Assembly (NCBI RefSeq): GCF_003086695.1
Contig: NZ_CP025999.1
Span: 1,653,680 to 1,717,679 of the forward strand
DNA length: 64,000 bases
From: Stenotrophomonas sp. SAU14A_NAIMI4_8
GTDB lineage: Bacteria; Pseudomonadota; Gammaproteobacteria; Xanthomonadales; Xanthomonadaceae
Direction of reading: 5' to 3'
Part shown: positions 32,128-41,276 of the stretch, one piece after another
How positions within the stretch are numbered: position 1 is the first letter of the stretch
Layout of the letters: each line of letters begins with the position of its first letter
Position numbers and translations under genes: made by a program
Notes under the pieces: generated by a model
What the model was told of the DNA's origin: nothing
Seen by the model: the letters and a program-made list of their open reading frames with translations, nothing else
Database searches by the model: none

Positions 32128-33080
32128 TGGCCGCCGACCGGCGGCCGCTGGCGATCGCCGTGATGGGGCCGACCGCCAGCGGCAAGACCGCCACCGCGAT
32201 CGCCCTGGCCAAGCAGTTGAACGGCGAGATCGTCAGCGTCGATTCGGCGCTGGTCTACCGCGGCCTGGATATCGGCTCGGCCAAGCCGGACGCAGCCGAG
32301 CGCGCGCAGGCGCCGCACCATCTGCTGGACCTGCGTGATCCCTGGCAGACGTATTCGGCGGCCGAGTTCGCCGCCGACGCCGGCCGCGTGGTCGCCGATA
32401 TCGTGGCCCGTGGCCGCACGCCGATCCTGGCCGGTGGCACCGGGCTGTACTTCCGGGCGCTGCTGGAAGGCCTTTCGCCGATGCCGGAAGCCGATCCCGG
32501 CATGCGCGAAGCGCTGGCGGCAGAGGCGGCCGAGCGTGGCTGGGCCGCCCTGCACAACGAGCTTGCGGCGGTCGATCCGGCCGCGGCGGCGCGCATCCAT
32601 GCCACCGACCCGCAGCGCATCCAGCGGGCGCTGGAGGTGTACCGGCTGACCGGCACGCCGATCACCGAACTGCAGCGCCAGCGCGGTGTCGCGCCGCTGC
32701 CGGTGCGGACCCTGAAGCTGATCCTGGCCCCGCGCGAGCGCGCAGTGCTGCACCAGCGCATCGAGGCCCGTTTCGACACCATGCTGGCGCAGGGGTTCCT
32801 GGACGAGGTGCGCGCCCTGCGCGCCCTGCCGCAGATGGCTGCCGTGGCTGCGCCGCTGGACCTGCCGGCGGTCAGGGCGGTCGGTTACCGCCAGGCCTGG
32901 GAATTCCTGGACGGGCAGGGCACTGCCGCCGGGTTCCGTGACAAGGGCATCTTCGCCACCCGCCAGCTGGCCAAGCGGCAGCTGACCTGGCTGCGCGGCG
33001 AGCTTGATGCCCGCTGGTTCGACCCCCATATCGACCAACAGCGGCTGGCCGACGCAGTCGCGACCTTCGTCGCACGCTGA
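32127..33080 (+). CDS. miaA: tRNA dimethylallyltransferase
   Basis: 317 aa. P-loop GPTASGKT at 14-21, [36 protein letters not shown] and [15 protein letters not shown]. Adds the isopentenyl group to A37 of tRNAs reading UNN codons, using DMAPP made by the MEP pathway (ispD and ispF are in this window). Co-transcribed with folP. Confidence 0.96.
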   Translation: MAADRRPLAIAVMGPTASGKTATAIALAKQLNGEIVSVDSALVYRGLDIGSAKPDAAERAQAPHHLLDLRDPWQTYSAAEFAADAGRVVADIVARGRTPILAGGTGLYFRALLEGLSPMPEADPGMREALAAEAAERGWAALHNELAAVDPAAAARIHATDPQRIQRALEVYRLTGTPITELQRQRGVAPLPVRTLKLILAPRERAVLHQRIEARFDTMLAQGFLDEVRALRALPQMAAVAAPLDLPAVRAVGYRQAWEFLDGQGTAAGFRDKGIFATRQLAKRQLTWLRGELDARWFDPHIDQQRLADAVATFVAR

Positions 33081-33176
33081 ACGGCCGCTGGCCGTGTACC
33101 ATCATGGGCCGGCGTGTGGCTCGGGGGCCGCAGCCAGCGCCGGCAATCCAATAAGAACAATAATCAGGAGTATGCA

Positions 33177-33452
33177 ATGTCCAAGGGGCAATCGCTGCAG
33201 GATCCTTTCCTGAACGCACTGCGGCGCGAACGCGTGCCGGTTTCGGTGTACCTGGTCAACGGTATCAAGCTGCAGGGCACGATCGAATCGTTCGATCAGT
33301 TCGTGGTCCTGCTGCGCAACACCGTCAGCCAGATGGTCTACAAGCACGCCATCTCCACGGTGGTGCCGGCACGCAACGTCAAGGTCGGCCCGGGTGGCGG
33401 CTACGTGCAGTCGGGTGAAAATGGTCAGGCGGGTGATGAAGCAGACGAGTAA
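33177..33452 (+). CDS. hfq: RNA chaperone Hfq
   Basis: 91 aa. [40 protein letters not shown] and the Sm2 motif YKHAIST identify Hfq; the C-terminal tail is short and acidic. AGGAG at 33166-33170 precedes ATG 33177. Conserved miaA-hfq-hflX order. Confidence 0.97.
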   Translation: MSKGQSLQDPFLNALRRERVPVSVYLVNGIKLQGTIESFDQFVVLLRNTVSQMVYKHAISTVVPARNVKVGPGGGYVQSGENGQAGDEADE

Positions 33453-33466
33453 CAACGGAGCGGTGA

Positions 33467-34777
33467 ATGTTTGACCGCTCGAAACGGGGCGAACACGCCC
33501 TGCTGATCCAGCCCCACTTCGGCAAGCTGGAAGAGGATGTGCTGGAAGAATTCGGCGATCTGGCCCGCTCGGCCGGGGCCAGCATCGCTGCCACCATCAC
33601 CGCGCGCCTGGATCGCCCCAATCCGTCCACCCTGATCGGCAGCGGCAAGCTGGATGAGATCAAGGCGGCGGTGGAGGCCACCGGCGCCGACCTGATCCTG
33701 GTCAACCACGCACTCAGCCCGGGCCAGGAACGCAACCTGGAACGCTTCCTGGAACGCCGGGTGATCGACCGTACCGGTCTGATCCTGGACATCTTCGCCC
33801 AGCGTGCGCACAGCCACGAAGGCAAGCTGCAGGTCGAGCTGGCCCAGCTGCGGCATATCGCCACGCGGCTGGTGCGCGGCTGGACCCACCTGGAGCGCCA
33901 GCGCGGCGGTTCGATCGGCCTGCGTGGCCCGGGTGAAACCCAGCTGGAAACCGACCGCCGCCTGCTGCAGAAGCGGGTGGAACAGCTGCAGAAGCGGCTG
34001 GAGAAGGTGGAAGTGCAGCGCACCCAGATGCGCCGTGCGCGCGTGCGCAGCGAACTGCCGCGCGTGGCCCTGGTGGGCTACACCAACGCTGGCAAGTCCA
34101 CGCTGTTCAACGCGCTGACCGGTGCCGAGGCGTACGCGGCCGACCAGCTGTTCGCGACCCTGGATCCCACCGTGCGGCGCATTGCGGTGCCCGGTGGCAA
34201 CGTGGTGCTGGCCGACACGGTGGGCTTCGTGCGCGACCTGCCACATGATCTGGTGGCGGCGTTCCGCTCCACCCTGTCCGAAGCGCGCGAGGCGGATTTC
34301 CTGCTGCATATCGTCGATGCCGCCGATCCGCACCGCGAAGAGCGCATCGCCCAGGTGGACGAGGTGCTGGCTGCGGTGGGTGCAGGCGACCTGCCGCAGT
34401 TGCTGGTGTTCAACAAGATCGACCGCATTGACGGCGCGCAGGTGCGCCACGACGGCCAGGACGGCGTGCCCGACGAGGCCCGTCGCGAGCGGGTCTGGAT
34501 CTCGGCGCGTGATGGCCAGGGCCTGGAGCTGCTGCAGACCGTGCTGGGCCGCCGCCTGGGCCTGCAGCACGTGACCGGCGAGCTGCGCCTGCCACCCAGT
34601 GCGGGGCGGCTGCGCGCACGCCTGCATCAGCTGGAAGTGATCCGCAGCGAGCAGGCCGATGAAGACGGCTGGCTGCTGCAGGTCGATCTTCCGATTGCCG
34701 AGGCCGAGAAACTGGCGGCCAGCGCCGATGGCGCGCCGATCCGTGCGTTGCTGCCGGAGAAACTGCCTGAGTGGTGA
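33467..34777 (+). CDS. hflX: Ribosome-associated GTPase HflX
   Basis: 436 aa. N-terminal HflX domain (ARLDRPNPSTLIGSGKLDEI, HALSPGQERNLERFL, RTGLILDIFAQRA), a coiled linker with RGPGETQLETDRR, and the G domain: G1 GYTNAGKST (about 203), G3 DTVGFVRDLP, G4 NKID. Splits stalled or heat-damaged ribosomes in relatives. A mini-palindrome lies 11 bp after the stop. Confidence 0.95.
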   Translation: MFDRSKRGEHALLIQPHFGKLEEDVLEEFGDLARSAGASIAATITARLDRPNPSTLIGSGKLDEIKAAVEATGADLILVNHALSPGQERNLERFLERRVIDRTGLILDIFAQRAHSHEGKLQVELAQLRHIATRLVRGWTHLERQRGGSIGLRGPGETQLETDRRLLQKRVEQLQKRLEKVEVQRTQMRRARVRSELPRVALVGYTNAGKSTLFNALTGAEAYAADQLFATLDPTVRRIAVPGGNVVLADTVGFVRDLPHDLVAAFRSTLSEAREADFLLHIVDAADPHREERIAQVDEVLAAVGAGDLPQLLVFNKIDRIDGAQVRHDGQDGVPDEARRERVWISARDGQGLELLQTVLGRRLGLQHVTGELRLPPSAGRLRARLHQLEVIRSEQADEDGWLLQVDLPIAEAEKLAASADGAPIRALLPEKLPEW

Positions 34778-34788
34778 TGCCGGCGGGT

Positions 34789-34827
34789 GGGGTCGGAGCC
34801 CGTTGCGTTGCAACGGGATCCGACCCC
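34789..34827 (+). repeat. GGGGTC mini-palindrome, copy 6
   Basis: GGGGTCGGAGCCCG ... GGGATCCGACCCC, 11 bp after the hflX stop and without a U tract. Confidence 0.8.
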
Positions 34828-34963
34828 TTCGCCTTTCGGTATCCGATCCCGTCGCACAACCGGCCGATTACCGCACGCCAGCCGCCTGATGCTGCACACC
34901 GTCTTGCACACGGCGGGAGGATGATCCGAAGGTCGGCCCCCACGGCCCCCTTCGGAGTTCCCC

Positions 34964-36271
34964 ATGTCGCAGGCCCCGGCCGTCGATCTGCCCCAGTACA
35001 CCGCTGCGGAGAAGCGCCATCGCGTCTTCGCCATCATGTCGGCCTCGTCCGGCAACCTGGTGGAATGGTTCGACTTCTACGTCTACGCGTTCTGTGCGAT
35101 CTACTTCGCGGGCGCCTTCTTCCCCGCCTCCAACCCGACGGTGCAGCTGCTCAACACCGCCGGCGTGTTCGCCGCCGGCTTCCTGATGCGGCCGATCGGC
35201 GGCTGGCTGTTCGGGCGCATTGCTGACCGCCTGGGGCGCAAGAAGTCACTGCTGATCTCGGTCAGCATGATGTGCGGTGGTTCGCTGATGGTGGCCTGTC
35301 TGCCGACCTACGCGACCATCGGTGCGCTGGCGCCGGTGCTGCTGCTGGTGGCGCGGCTGATCCAGGGCCTGTCGGTGGGCGGCGAGTACGGGACCACGGC
35401 CACCTACATGAGCGAAGTCGCGCTGCGCGGCCAGCGCGGATTCTTCTCTTCGTTCCAGTACGTCACCCTGATCGGCGGCCAGCTGCTGGCCGTGCTGGTG
35501 ATCGTCATCATGGAATCGGTGCTGAGCGAGGCCGAGATCCGCGCCTGGGGCTGGCGCATTCCGTTCGTGCTGGGTGCCGTCGCGGCGGTGGTGGCGCTGC
35601 TGCTGCGGCGTACCCTGCACGAAACCCAGAGCGAGTCGAGCCGCGATGACAAGGATGCCGGCACGCTGGGCGCGCTGTTCCGCGACCACAAGGCGGCTTT
35701 CTTCACCGTGCTTGGCTATACCGCTGGCGGCTCGCTGATCTTCTACACCTTCACCACCTACATGCAGAAGTTCCTGGTGAACACGGTGCACCTGCCGATC
35801 AAGACCGCCAGTTACGTGATGACCGGGGCATTGTTCCTGTACATGTGCATGCAGCCGCTGTTCGGCATGCTCTCCGACCGCATCGGCCGTCGCACCAGCA
35901 TGATGCTGTTCGGTGGGCTCGGTGCGCTCACCACCGTGCCGATCCTGATTACCCTGCAGCACGTCACCAGCCCGTGGGCGGCCTTCGGCCTGATCGTGCT
36001 GGCGTTGGCCATCGTCAGTTTCTACACGTCCATCTCGGGCATCGTGAAAGCCGAAATGTTCCCGCCGCAGGTGCGCGCACTGGGCGTGGGCCTGGCCTAC
36101 GCCATCGGCAACGCCGTGTTCGGTGGCAGTGCCGAGTACGCCGCGCTGGGGCTGAAGCAGCTGGGCCATGAGCAGCTGTTCTTCTGGTATGTCACGGTGA
36201 TGATGGTGGTGGCCTTCCTGGTCAGCCTGCGCCTGCCGGCCCAGGCCCGTTACCTGCACCACGACCACTGA
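34964..36271 (+). CDS. MFS transporter, metabolite:H+ symporter type (KgtP-like)
   Basis: 435 aa with about 12 membrane segments. [33 protein letters not shown] and [20 protein letters not shown] are the MHS-family signatures; the closest well-known relative by these motifs is the alpha-ketoglutarate permease KgtP, but citrate, proline or shikimate carriers share them, so the substrate is open. Preceded by 136 bp after copy 6 with a purine-poor leader; possibly monocistronic. Confidence 0.88.
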   Translation: MSQAPAVDLPQYTAAEKRHRVFAIMSASSGNLVEWFDFYVYAFCAIYFAGAFFPASNPTVQLLNTAGVFAAGFLMRPIGGWLFGRIADRLGRKKSLLISVSMMCGGSLMVACLPTYATIGALAPVLLLVARLIQGLSVGGEYGTTATYMSEVALRGQRGFFSSFQYVTLIGGQLLAVLVIVIMESVLSEAEIRAWGWRIPFVLGAVAAVVALLLRRTLHETQSESSRDDKDAGTLGALFRDHKAAFFTVLGYTAGGSLIFYTFTTYMQKFLVNTVHLPIKTASYVMTGALFLYMCMQPLFGMLSDRIGRRTSMMLFGGLGALTTVPILITLQHVTSPWAAFGLIVLALAIVSFYTSISGIVKAEMFPPQVRALGVGLAYAIGNAVFGGSAEYAALGLKQLGHEQLFFWYVTVMMVVAFLVSLRLPAQARYLHHDH

Positions 36272-36333
36272 TGCGGCGGGACAGCGGCGCGGATCTGCGG
36301 TACAACGTGCCGTCGTTTCCGCGAACCCTGCCG

Positions 36334-36828
36334 ATGTCCATCCCCACCGATGCCGATCTGAACGCCCAGGCCGCCGCGCTTGGGCAGCGCCTGCAGCACG
36401 CCGCGCTGCAACTGGTCACCGCCGAAAGCTGCAGTGGCGGCTGGATCGCCAAGTGCATGACCGATATCGCCGGTTCGTCGGCGTTCTTCGACTGCGGCAT
36501 GGTGGTCTACAGCTACGAGGCCAAGCAGCGGCTGCTGGGGGTGCGCGCGCAGACGCTGGAACAGTCCGGTGCGGTCAGCCGCGAAACGGTGCTGGAAATG
36601 GTGTCCGGCGCGCTGGTCAATTCCGGGGCGGGCATCGCCGTGGCGGTCACCGGCATTGCCGGCCCGGGCGGCGGAAGCGCGGACAAGCCGGTGGGCAGTG
36701 TCTGGATTGGCTGGAAGCGCCGCGGCGGCTATGCGCATGCGCAACTGTTCCAGTTCGATGGCGACCGCGACGCCATCCGCCGGCAGACCGTTGCGGCCGC
36801 GTTGCGCGGTATCGACGCCCAGCTGTGA
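36334..36828 (+). CDS. pncC: CinA C-terminal-like nicotinamide-nucleotide amidohydrolase
   Basis: 164 aa, a single CinA/PncC domain: LVTAESCSGGWIAKCMTDIA, SSAFFDCGMVVYS and VTGIAGPGGGSADKPVGSVW. Deamidates NMN to NaMN in the pyridine nucleotide salvage cycle. ATG 36334 (MSIPTDADL) is set by homology. Often sits just before recA; here a UbiB-like gene and lexA lie between. Confidence 0.93.
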   Translation: MSIPTDADLNAQAAALGQRLQHAALQLVTAESCSGGWIAKCMTDIAGSSAFFDCGMVVYSYEAKQRLLGVRAQTLEQSGAVSRETVLEMVSGALVNSGAGIAVAVTGIAGPGGGSADKPVGSVWIGWKRRGGYAHAQLFQFDGDRDAIRRQTVAAALRGIDAQL

Positions 36829-36863
36829 CATGCTGGCCCGGTACATGACCGGAGGCGTCAGCG

Positions 36864-38546
36864 ATGTGGGAAACACTGGGCACAGTCCGTGACCTGGGCC
36901 GGCTGCAGGAAATCGCGGCCGTCCTGATCCGCTATGGATTCGGTGATGTGGTGCGGCGCATTGGCCTGGCCAGCGTGCTGGAGCGCGCCGGCCGCCTGCT
37001 GCACTGGAACGAGGAAGGCCAGCAGATGCTGCGCATGACCGCGCCGGTGCGCGTGCGCAGCGCCCTGCAGGATCTGGGGCCGACCTTCGTGAAACTGGGC
37101 CAGGTGCTGGCCACCCGCGTGGACCTGCTGCCGCCGGACTGGATCGCCGAGCTTTCCGAACTGCAGAACGCCGTGCCCGCGCTGCCGTACGCGGCCATCC
37201 GCGAACAACTGGAGGCCGACCTGGGGGCGCCGCCGGCGCAGGTATTCGCCTTTCTGGATGAAACGCCGATGGCGGCCGCCTCGCTGGCCCAGGCACACCG
37301 GGCGCGCCTGCATGACGGCAGCGAGGTAGTGTTGAAAGTGCGCCGGCCCGGCATCCGTGACGTGGTCGAAGCCGACCTGCGGCTGCTGGCGCGCCTGGCC
37401 GAGATCGTGGAAGCGCGCCTTCCAGACCTGCGCCGCTACCGGCCGGCCGAGGTCGTGCAGCAGTTCACCGTATCGCTGCGCCGCGAACTCGACTTCGCCG
37501 CCGAGTGCCGCAACGCCGAGCGCATTGCCCGCAATTTCCAGGGGCGCGACGACATCCTGGTTCCCGCGGTGCACTGGCAGTGGACCTGCGAAAGCCTGAA
37601 CGTGCAGGACTTCGTGGACGGCATTCCCGGCCGTGACCTGGCGGCCGTGGATGCCGCCGGCCTGGACCGTCGCACCTTGGCGCGGCGCGGTGCCGATATC
37701 GTCCTGAAGATGGTGCTCGAGGACGGCAGCTTCCATGCCGATCCGCACCCGGGCAACATCATCTACCTGCGCGATGGCCGTATCGGGGTGATCGACTTCG
37801 GCATGGTCGGCGCCTTGTCCGAGGTGCGCCGCTTCCAGGTCGCGCAGCTGCTGCACGGCCTGGTGGAACAAGACCCGCAGGGCGTGGCCGACGTGCTGCT
37901 GGACTGGGCCGGTGGCGTGGAGGTGGATGAAAACCGGCTGCAGCACGACATCAGCCAGTTCGTCGACCAGTACCGCGGGGTGCCGCTGAAGGACCTGCGC
38001 ATCGGCCTGATGCTCGGTGACATCACCCAGCTGCTGCGCAGCTACAGCCTGACCCTGCCGGCCGACCTGGCGCTGATGATCAAGGCCTTCCTGACCCTGG
38101 AGGGCATGGGCCGGCAGCTCGATCCGGATTTCGACATGGCCAGCGCCGCGCGCCCGTTCCTGGAGCGCGTGGTGCTGCAGCGCTACGCGCCGCGGGCGCT
38201 GATCAAGCGTGGCCGGCGCTCCCTGCAGGGCATGATCGACCTGGCCGGAGAACTGCCGCGTGACCTGCGCAAGCTGGTACAGGCAGCACGCCGCGGCCGG
38301 CTGCAGTTGAAGGTGGAGACCAGCGCCCTGCAGGGTTTCGGCGACCAGGTGAACCGCGCCGCCAACCGGCTGGTAATGGGCATCGTCACCGCCGCGCTGA
38401 TCATCGGCTCGTCCATCGTCATGCACAGCGTGGGCGGCATCTCCAGTCGCTGGCTGCTGGCGCTGGGGGTGTGCGGCTTTGTCGGCGCCGGGTTCTGCGG
38501 GGTATGGATCCTGTTCTCGATCTGGCGCAGCGGCAAGCACACGTAA
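36864..38546 (+). CDS. ABC1/AarF/UbiB family atypical kinase
   Basis: 560 aa. Atypical protein-kinase-like fold: FVKLGQVLATR (KxGQ motif near residue 77), AAASLAQAHRARL (Ala-rich loop), FHADPHPGNIIY (catalytic loop) and VIDFGMVGAL (metal Asp). Two C-terminal membrane helices (VMGIVTAALIIGSSIVM and LLALGVCGFVGAGFCGV). UbiB proteins assist ubiquinone synthesis or lipid handling; since its neighbours are not ubi genes it may be a second paralogue rather than UbiB itself. Confidence 0.88.
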   Translation: MWETLGTVRDLGRLQEIAAVLIRYGFGDVVRRIGLASVLERAGRLLHWNEEGQQMLRMTAPVRVRSALQDLGPTFVKLGQVLATRVDLLPPDWIAELSELQNAVPALPYAAIREQLEADLGAPPAQVFAFLDETPMAAASLAQAHRARLHDGSEVVLKVRRPGIRDVVEADLRLLARLAEIVEARLPDLRRYRPAEVVQQFTVSLRRELDFAAECRNAERIARNFQGRDDILVPAVHWQWTCESLNVQDFVDGIPGRDLAAVDAAGLDRRTLARRGADIVLKMVLEDGSFHADPHPGNIIYLRDGRIGVIDFGMVGALSEVRRFQVAQLLHGLVEQDPQGVADVLLDWAGGVEVDENRLQHDISQFVDQYRGVPLKDLRIGLMLGDITQLLRSYSLTLPADLALMIKAFLTLEGMGRQLDPDFDMASAARPFLERVVLQRYAPRALIKRGRRSLQGMIDLAGELPRDLRKLVQAARRGRLQLKVETSALQGFGDQVNRAANRLVMGIVTAALIIGSSIVMHSVGGISSRWLLALGVCGFVGAGFCGVWILFSIWRSGKHT

Positions 38547-38574
38547 CCTGCGCTATTCCGGGAGAGCCGATCCG

Positions 38575-38599
38575 GTAGAGCCGACTGTCAGTCGGCTGC
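38575..38599 (+). repeat. GTAG REP (GCCGACTGTCAGTCGGC class)
   Basis: GTAGAGCCGACTGTCAGTCG unit after the UbiB-like stop; the class with a GCCGACNGTC core is seen only once in this window. Confidence 0.85.
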
Positions 38600-38665
38600 C
38601 CTTGCCGTGGCCTGCTGGTCCATGCCCCGCCGCAGTGTCGCACCCGGCACTTGCGGTGGCCGATA

Positions 38666-38684
38666 TTAGTAGTAATACTACTAA
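38666..38684. promoter_or_regulatory. LexA operator (SOS box)
   Basis: TTAGTAGTAATACTACTAA, a perfect 9+1+9 palindrome and the known LexA target of Xanthomonadaceae (different from the enterobacterial CTGT-N8-ACAG). It ends 2 bp before the lexA ATG (38687), leaving no room for a normal ribosome site. Confidence 0.93.
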
Positions 38685-38686
38685 CC

Positions 38687-39322
38687 ATGGACCTGACCGA
38701 CACCCAGCAGGCGATCCTGCAGTTGATCGCCGAGCGTATCGAGAGCGAGGGCGCACCGCCGTCGCAGACTGAAATCGCACGCGCCTTCGGCTTCAAGGGC
38801 GTCCGCGCGGCCCAGTACCACCTGGAAGCGCTGGAGCAGGCCGGGGCGATCCGCCGCATCCCGGGCCAGGCCCGCGGCATCCGCCTGGTACAGGCGCCGC
38901 CGCTGCAGAAGCTGGCCGAGCCGGGGCTGACCGACAGCGTCCTGCGGCTGCCGGTGCTGGGTCGGGTCGCAGCCGGTCTGCCGATCGGCGCCGACATCGG
39001 CTCGGACGACTTCGTGGTGCTGGACCGGGTGTTCTTCTCGCCCGCGCCGGACTACCTGCTGAAGGTGCAGGGCGATTCGATGATCGACGAAGGCATCTTC
39101 GACGGCGACCTGATCGGTGTGCACCGCACCCGCGATGCCCATTCCGGGCAGATCGTGGTGGCCCGCATCGATGACGAGATCACCGTCAAGCTGCTGAAGA
39201 TCGCCAAGGACCGCATCCGTCTGCTGCCGCGCAACCCCGACTACAAGCCGATCGAGGTGCTGCCCGACCAGGACTTCGCCATCGAGGGCCTGTACTGCGG
39301 CCTGCTGCGGCCCAACCGTTGA
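38687..39322 (+). CDS. lexA: SOS repressor LexA
   Basis: 211 aa. N-terminal winged helix (residues 1-65, PPSQTEIARAFGFKGVRAAQ), then the self-cleaving peptidase domain: cleavage bond Ala96-Gly97 in RVAAGLPIGA, catalytic Ser131 (GDSMIDEG) and Lys168. RecA-stimulated autocleavage relieves repression of SOS genes, including itself through the abutting operator. MDLTDTQQ is the conserved family start, so the very short leader is real unless the start is further downstream. RecA follows after 204 bp. Confidence 0.96.
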   Translation: MDLTDTQQAILQLIAERIESEGAPPSQTEIARAFGFKGVRAAQYHLEALEQAGAIRRIPGQARGIRLVQAPPLQKLAEPGLTDSVLRLPVLGRVAAGLPIGADIGSDDFVVLDRVFFSPAPDYLLKVQGDSMIDEGIFDGDLIGVHRTRDAHSGQIVVARIDDEITVKLLKIAKDRIRLLPRNPDYKPIEVLPDQDFAIEGLYCGLLRPNR

Positions 39323-39526
39323 CCCGTTCCACAGCGCAATTCCCCGCGGTCTTTTGTGGCGATTCTCTGGTTCCACTGAGGTTGGTACGGATGTCCGATA
39401 ATTCTTTTCAGAGCGCCGGGCAGAATCTCAGCCTGTGCGATACGTCCGACTTAAAGTGAACCCATGGCAAAGAAGACCCCCAAAGACAGCACCCCCAACG
39501 ACATGACCTCTGCAAGGACCAATACG

Positions 39527-40564
39527 ATGGACGAGAACAAGAAGCGCGCCTTGGCTGCTGCTCTGGGCCAGATCGAGAAGCAGTTCGGCAAGGGCTCGGT
39601 GATGCGCATGGGCGACCGCGTGGTCGAGCCCGTCGAAGCCATCCCGACCGGTTCGCTGATGCTCGACATCGCTCTGGGCATCGGCGGTCTGCCGAAGGGC
39701 CGTGTCGTTGAAATCTATGGTCCGGAATCGTCGGGCAAGACCACCCTGACCCTGCAGGCCATTGCCGAATGCCAGAAGATGGGCGGCACCGCCGCCTTCA
39801 TCGACGCCGAGCACGCGCTGGACCCGATCTACGCCGGCAAGCTGGGCGTGAACGTGGACGACCTGCTGCTGTCCCAGCCCGATACCGGTGAGCAGGCGTT
39901 GGAAATCGCCGACATGCTGGTGCGTTCGGGTTCGGTGGACATCCTGGTGATCGACTCGGTTGCCGCGCTGACCCCGAAGGCCGAAATCGAAGGCGAAATG
40001 GGCGATCAGCTGCCGGGCCTGCAGGCCCGCCTGATGAGCCAGGCGCTGCGCAAGCTGACCGGCAACATCAAGCGTTCCAACACGCTGGTGATCTTCATCA
40101 ACCAGCTGCGCATGAAGATCGGCGTGATGATGCCGGGCCAGAGCCCGGAAACCACCACCGGTGGCAATGCGCTGAAGTTCTACGCCTCGGTCCGCCTGGA
40201 TATCCGCCGCATCGGCGCGATCAAGAAGGGCGACGAGATCATCGGCAACCAGACCAAGATCAAGGTCGTCAAGAACAAGCTGGCACCGCCGTTCAAGCAG
40301 GTCATCACTGAAATCCTGTACGGCGAGGGCATCAGCCGCGAGGGCGAACTGATCGACATGGGCGTGGACGCCAAGCTGGTCGAGAAGGCCGGCGCCTGGT
40401 ACAGCTACGGCGAAGAGCGTATCGGCCAGGGCAAGGACAACGCCCGCGGCTACCTGCGCGACAACCCGTCCGTGGCTGCCAAGCTGGAAGCGGAACTGCG
40501 CGAGAAGTTCCAGCCGGCCGAAGCGGCGCGCGAAGAAGGCGACGACGACGGCGACGACGAGTAA
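39527..40564 (+). CDS. recA: Recombinase RecA
   Basis: 345 aa from ATG 39527 ([20 protein letters not shown]), which has AAGGA 10 bp upstream; in-frame ATGs at 39464 and 39503 would add a Lys/Thr/Pro-rich leader absent from most RecA proteins. Walker A GPESSGKT at 65-72, Walker [10 protein letters not shown], the [18 protein letters not shown] loop and [10 protein letters not shown]. Acidic tail [10 protein letters not shown]. Strand exchange, and co-protease for LexA. I see no copy of the lexA palindrome in the 204-bp upstream gap. Confidence 0.96.
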   Translation: MDENKKRALAAALGQIEKQFGKGSVMRMGDRVVEPVEAIPTGSLMLDIALGIGGLPKGRVVEIYGPESSGKTTLTLQAIAECQKMGGTAAFIDAEHALDPIYAGKLGVNVDDLLLSQPDTGEQALEIADMLVRSGSVDILVIDSVAALTPKAEIEGEMGDQLPGLQARLMSQALRKLTGNIKRSNTLVIFINQLRMKIGVMMPGQSPETTTGGNALKFYASVRLDIRRIGAIKKGDEIIGNQTKIKVVKNKLAPPFKQVITEILYGEGISREGELIDMGVDAKLVEKAGAWYSYGEERIGQGKDNARGYLRDNPSVAAKLEAELREKFQPAEAAREEGDDDGDDE

Positions 40565-40675
40565 GTCTTGCTGTGGGGCAGGGCGGCGCCGTCAGTGACG
40601 TTGCCCTGTCCCGCAGGTTCGAATCGCCCACGGATGGGCTGGGTGCCAGGGACGGCGCCACCCTTGGAGTAACCG

Positions 40676-41167
40676 ATGTCCGACGCTGACGACGTCCCCA
40701 CCGGCCGCAAGCGCCGGCCCCGCGAGCAGACGCCGGTGCAGCGTGCCCTGGGCCTGCTGGTGCGGCGTGAGCATTCGCGCAAGGAATTGACCCGCAAGCT
40801 GACCGCCCGCGGGATTGAAGACGAGGCAGCGCAGGCCGCCGTGGCCAAGCTGACCGAGGCTGGCTGGCAGGACGACACCCGTTTTGCCGAGAATCTGGTG
40901 CGCATGCGCGCCAACACCGGTTATGGCCCGATCCACGTGCGTGCCGAACTGGGAACCCATGGCCTGGACAGTGCGGCCATCAGCGCCGCCATGGACAGCT
41001 ACGAAGGCGATTGGCAGGAAAACGCCCGCGATCTGGTCCGCCGCCGCTTCGGCGAGGACGGCCCGCAGGACCTGGCCCATCGCCGCAAGGCCGCCGATCT
41101 GCTGGCCCGGCGGGGCTTCGACGGCGACACCATCCGCCGCGCCACCCGCTTCGACCCGGATGACTGA
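40676..41167 (+). CDS. recX: Regulatory protein RecX
   Basis: 163 aa. Three-helix RecX repeats: [55 protein letters not shown]. Limits RecA filament growth. GGAG before ATG 40676. Lies 111 bp downstream of recA; read-through is likely. Confidence 0.93.
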   Translation: MSDADDVPTGRKRRPREQTPVQRALGLLVRREHSRKELTRKLTARGIEDEAAQAAVAKLTEAGWQDDTRFAENLVRMRANTGYGPIHVRAELGTHGLDSAAISAAMDSYEGDWQENARDLVRRRFGEDGPQDLAHRRKAADLLARRGFDGDTIRRATRFDPDD

Positions 41168-41276
41168 GACTGGCGGCGCCGGGCCTGCTACCCTTTAGGT
41201 TTTCGGCGGTCCGTCGCGACCCCGGCCAGTGCGGCCGGCGGTGCAGGGTCGCCGGCCCGCAGACTGCCAGCCCCCA

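Noticed and set aside
39464..39526. Longer recA start (ATG 39464)
   Set aside because: The leader is Lys/Thr/Pro-rich and lacks similarity to RecA; ATG 39527 has AAGGA and the conserved MDENKKRAL start.
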